The position numbers and the translations under genes are program-made. A stretch of 64,000 nt of DNA, taken from the NCBI RefSeq assembly GCF_010731775.1, contig NZ_AP022590.1, forward strand, positions 4,092,001-4,156,000, in the 5' to 3' direction. Below the pieces are notes generated by a model, which was not told where the DNA came from, did no database searches, and worked only from the letters and a program-made list of their open reading frames with translations. Each line of letters begins with the position of its first letter. The stretch's first letter is position 1. Positions 63,970 through 64,000 of this stretch are shown in pieces. Source of the stretch: Mycobacterium mantenii (GTDB lineage: Bacteria; Actinomycetota; Actinomycetes; Mycobacteriales; Mycobacteriaceae).

Positions 63970-64000
63970 GCACCGGCACCGACGCCCGTCCGAGGTTCAT
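63966..64000 (+). CDS. Probable mmpL start (cut by window)
   Basis: An ATG overlaps the mmpS stop and opens a frame beginning MSTGTDARPRF. Only 11 codons are inside the window, so identity rests on position: mmpS genes are normally followed by an mmpL RND transporter with this type of overlap. It would share the CstR-like control. Confidence 0.55.

Overview
The window is 64 kb of GC-rich, densely coding DNA from a Mycobacterium. The best fit is a slow-growing non-tuberculous species. Diagnostic genes include fgd2, mmpS/mmpL, ptpB, pntAa/pntAb/pntB, a CYP138-type P450, TIGR00027-type methyltransferases and several F420/LLM oxidoreductases. From about 15 kb to 60 kb the gene order follows, in reverse, the M. 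tuberculosis block Rv0130-Rv0161 as I recall it. The block carries extra genes, notably dps, mdlC, an LCP gene and a 47-55 kb insert. I saw no rRNA, tRNA, CRISPR array or complete insertion sequence.

Region 1 (1-18.7 kb) looks like a catabolic island. A minus-strand operon runs from an unknown protein at 5.0 kb through a NIPSNAP-like protein, a P450, a zinc alcohol dehydrogenase, an HpcH/HpaI aldolase and a SnoaL protein to an SDR cut by the window edge. A CoA-transferase lies upstream of it. Another minus-strand operon encodes a TesB thioesterase, an LLM oxidoreductase and an acyl-CoA dehydrogenase. Facing it are a frameshifted SRPBCC gene, an SMP-30 lactonase, a hot-dog thioesterase and a TetR regulator. 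One 26-bp motif, TGACACTT-N9-TTTGTAAAG or a close variant, occurs five times in the non-coding gaps of this region, including just before the tetR gene. This points to one local regulon that I do not recognise.

Region 2 (18.7-36.4 kb) holds an alpha/beta hydrolase, a TetR regulator, the proton-translocating transhydrogenase operon, fadE2-ptpB, an SDR, an aldehyde dehydrogenase, an LCP ligase, a pirin-tetR-methyltransferase-methyltransferase operon and a ClC channel. Region 3 (36.4-47.4 kb) holds dps, an AlkA-like glycosylase, small SnoaL and DUF427 genes, a methyltransferase-SDR-SnoaL operon, msrA, a benzoylformate-decarboxylase-like gene followed by two gene remnants, the CYP138/TetR pair with duplicated operators, a TOBE protein and ephF.

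Region 4 (47.4-55.1 kb) holds a sulfotransferase facing a TetR-DUF1214 pair, an LLM-SRPBCC pair, and an acyl-CoA desaturase/reductase operon facing a DesT-like TetR whose operators overlap the start codons. Region 5 (55.1-61.1 kb) holds a DUF5709 protein, a GNAT, fgd2, a GAF-ANTAR regulator, fadE1, htdZ and a decayed hydrolase. Region 6 (61.1-64 kb) is a possible thiol/sulfur stress group: a GAP-family membrane protein, DUF302, a one-cysteine relative of mycothiol nitroreductase, and a CstR-like repressor facing mmpS-mmpL with two palindromic operators between them.

All assignments come from reading the sequence and from family knowledge. No database search was run, and M. tuberculosis locus names are from memory.
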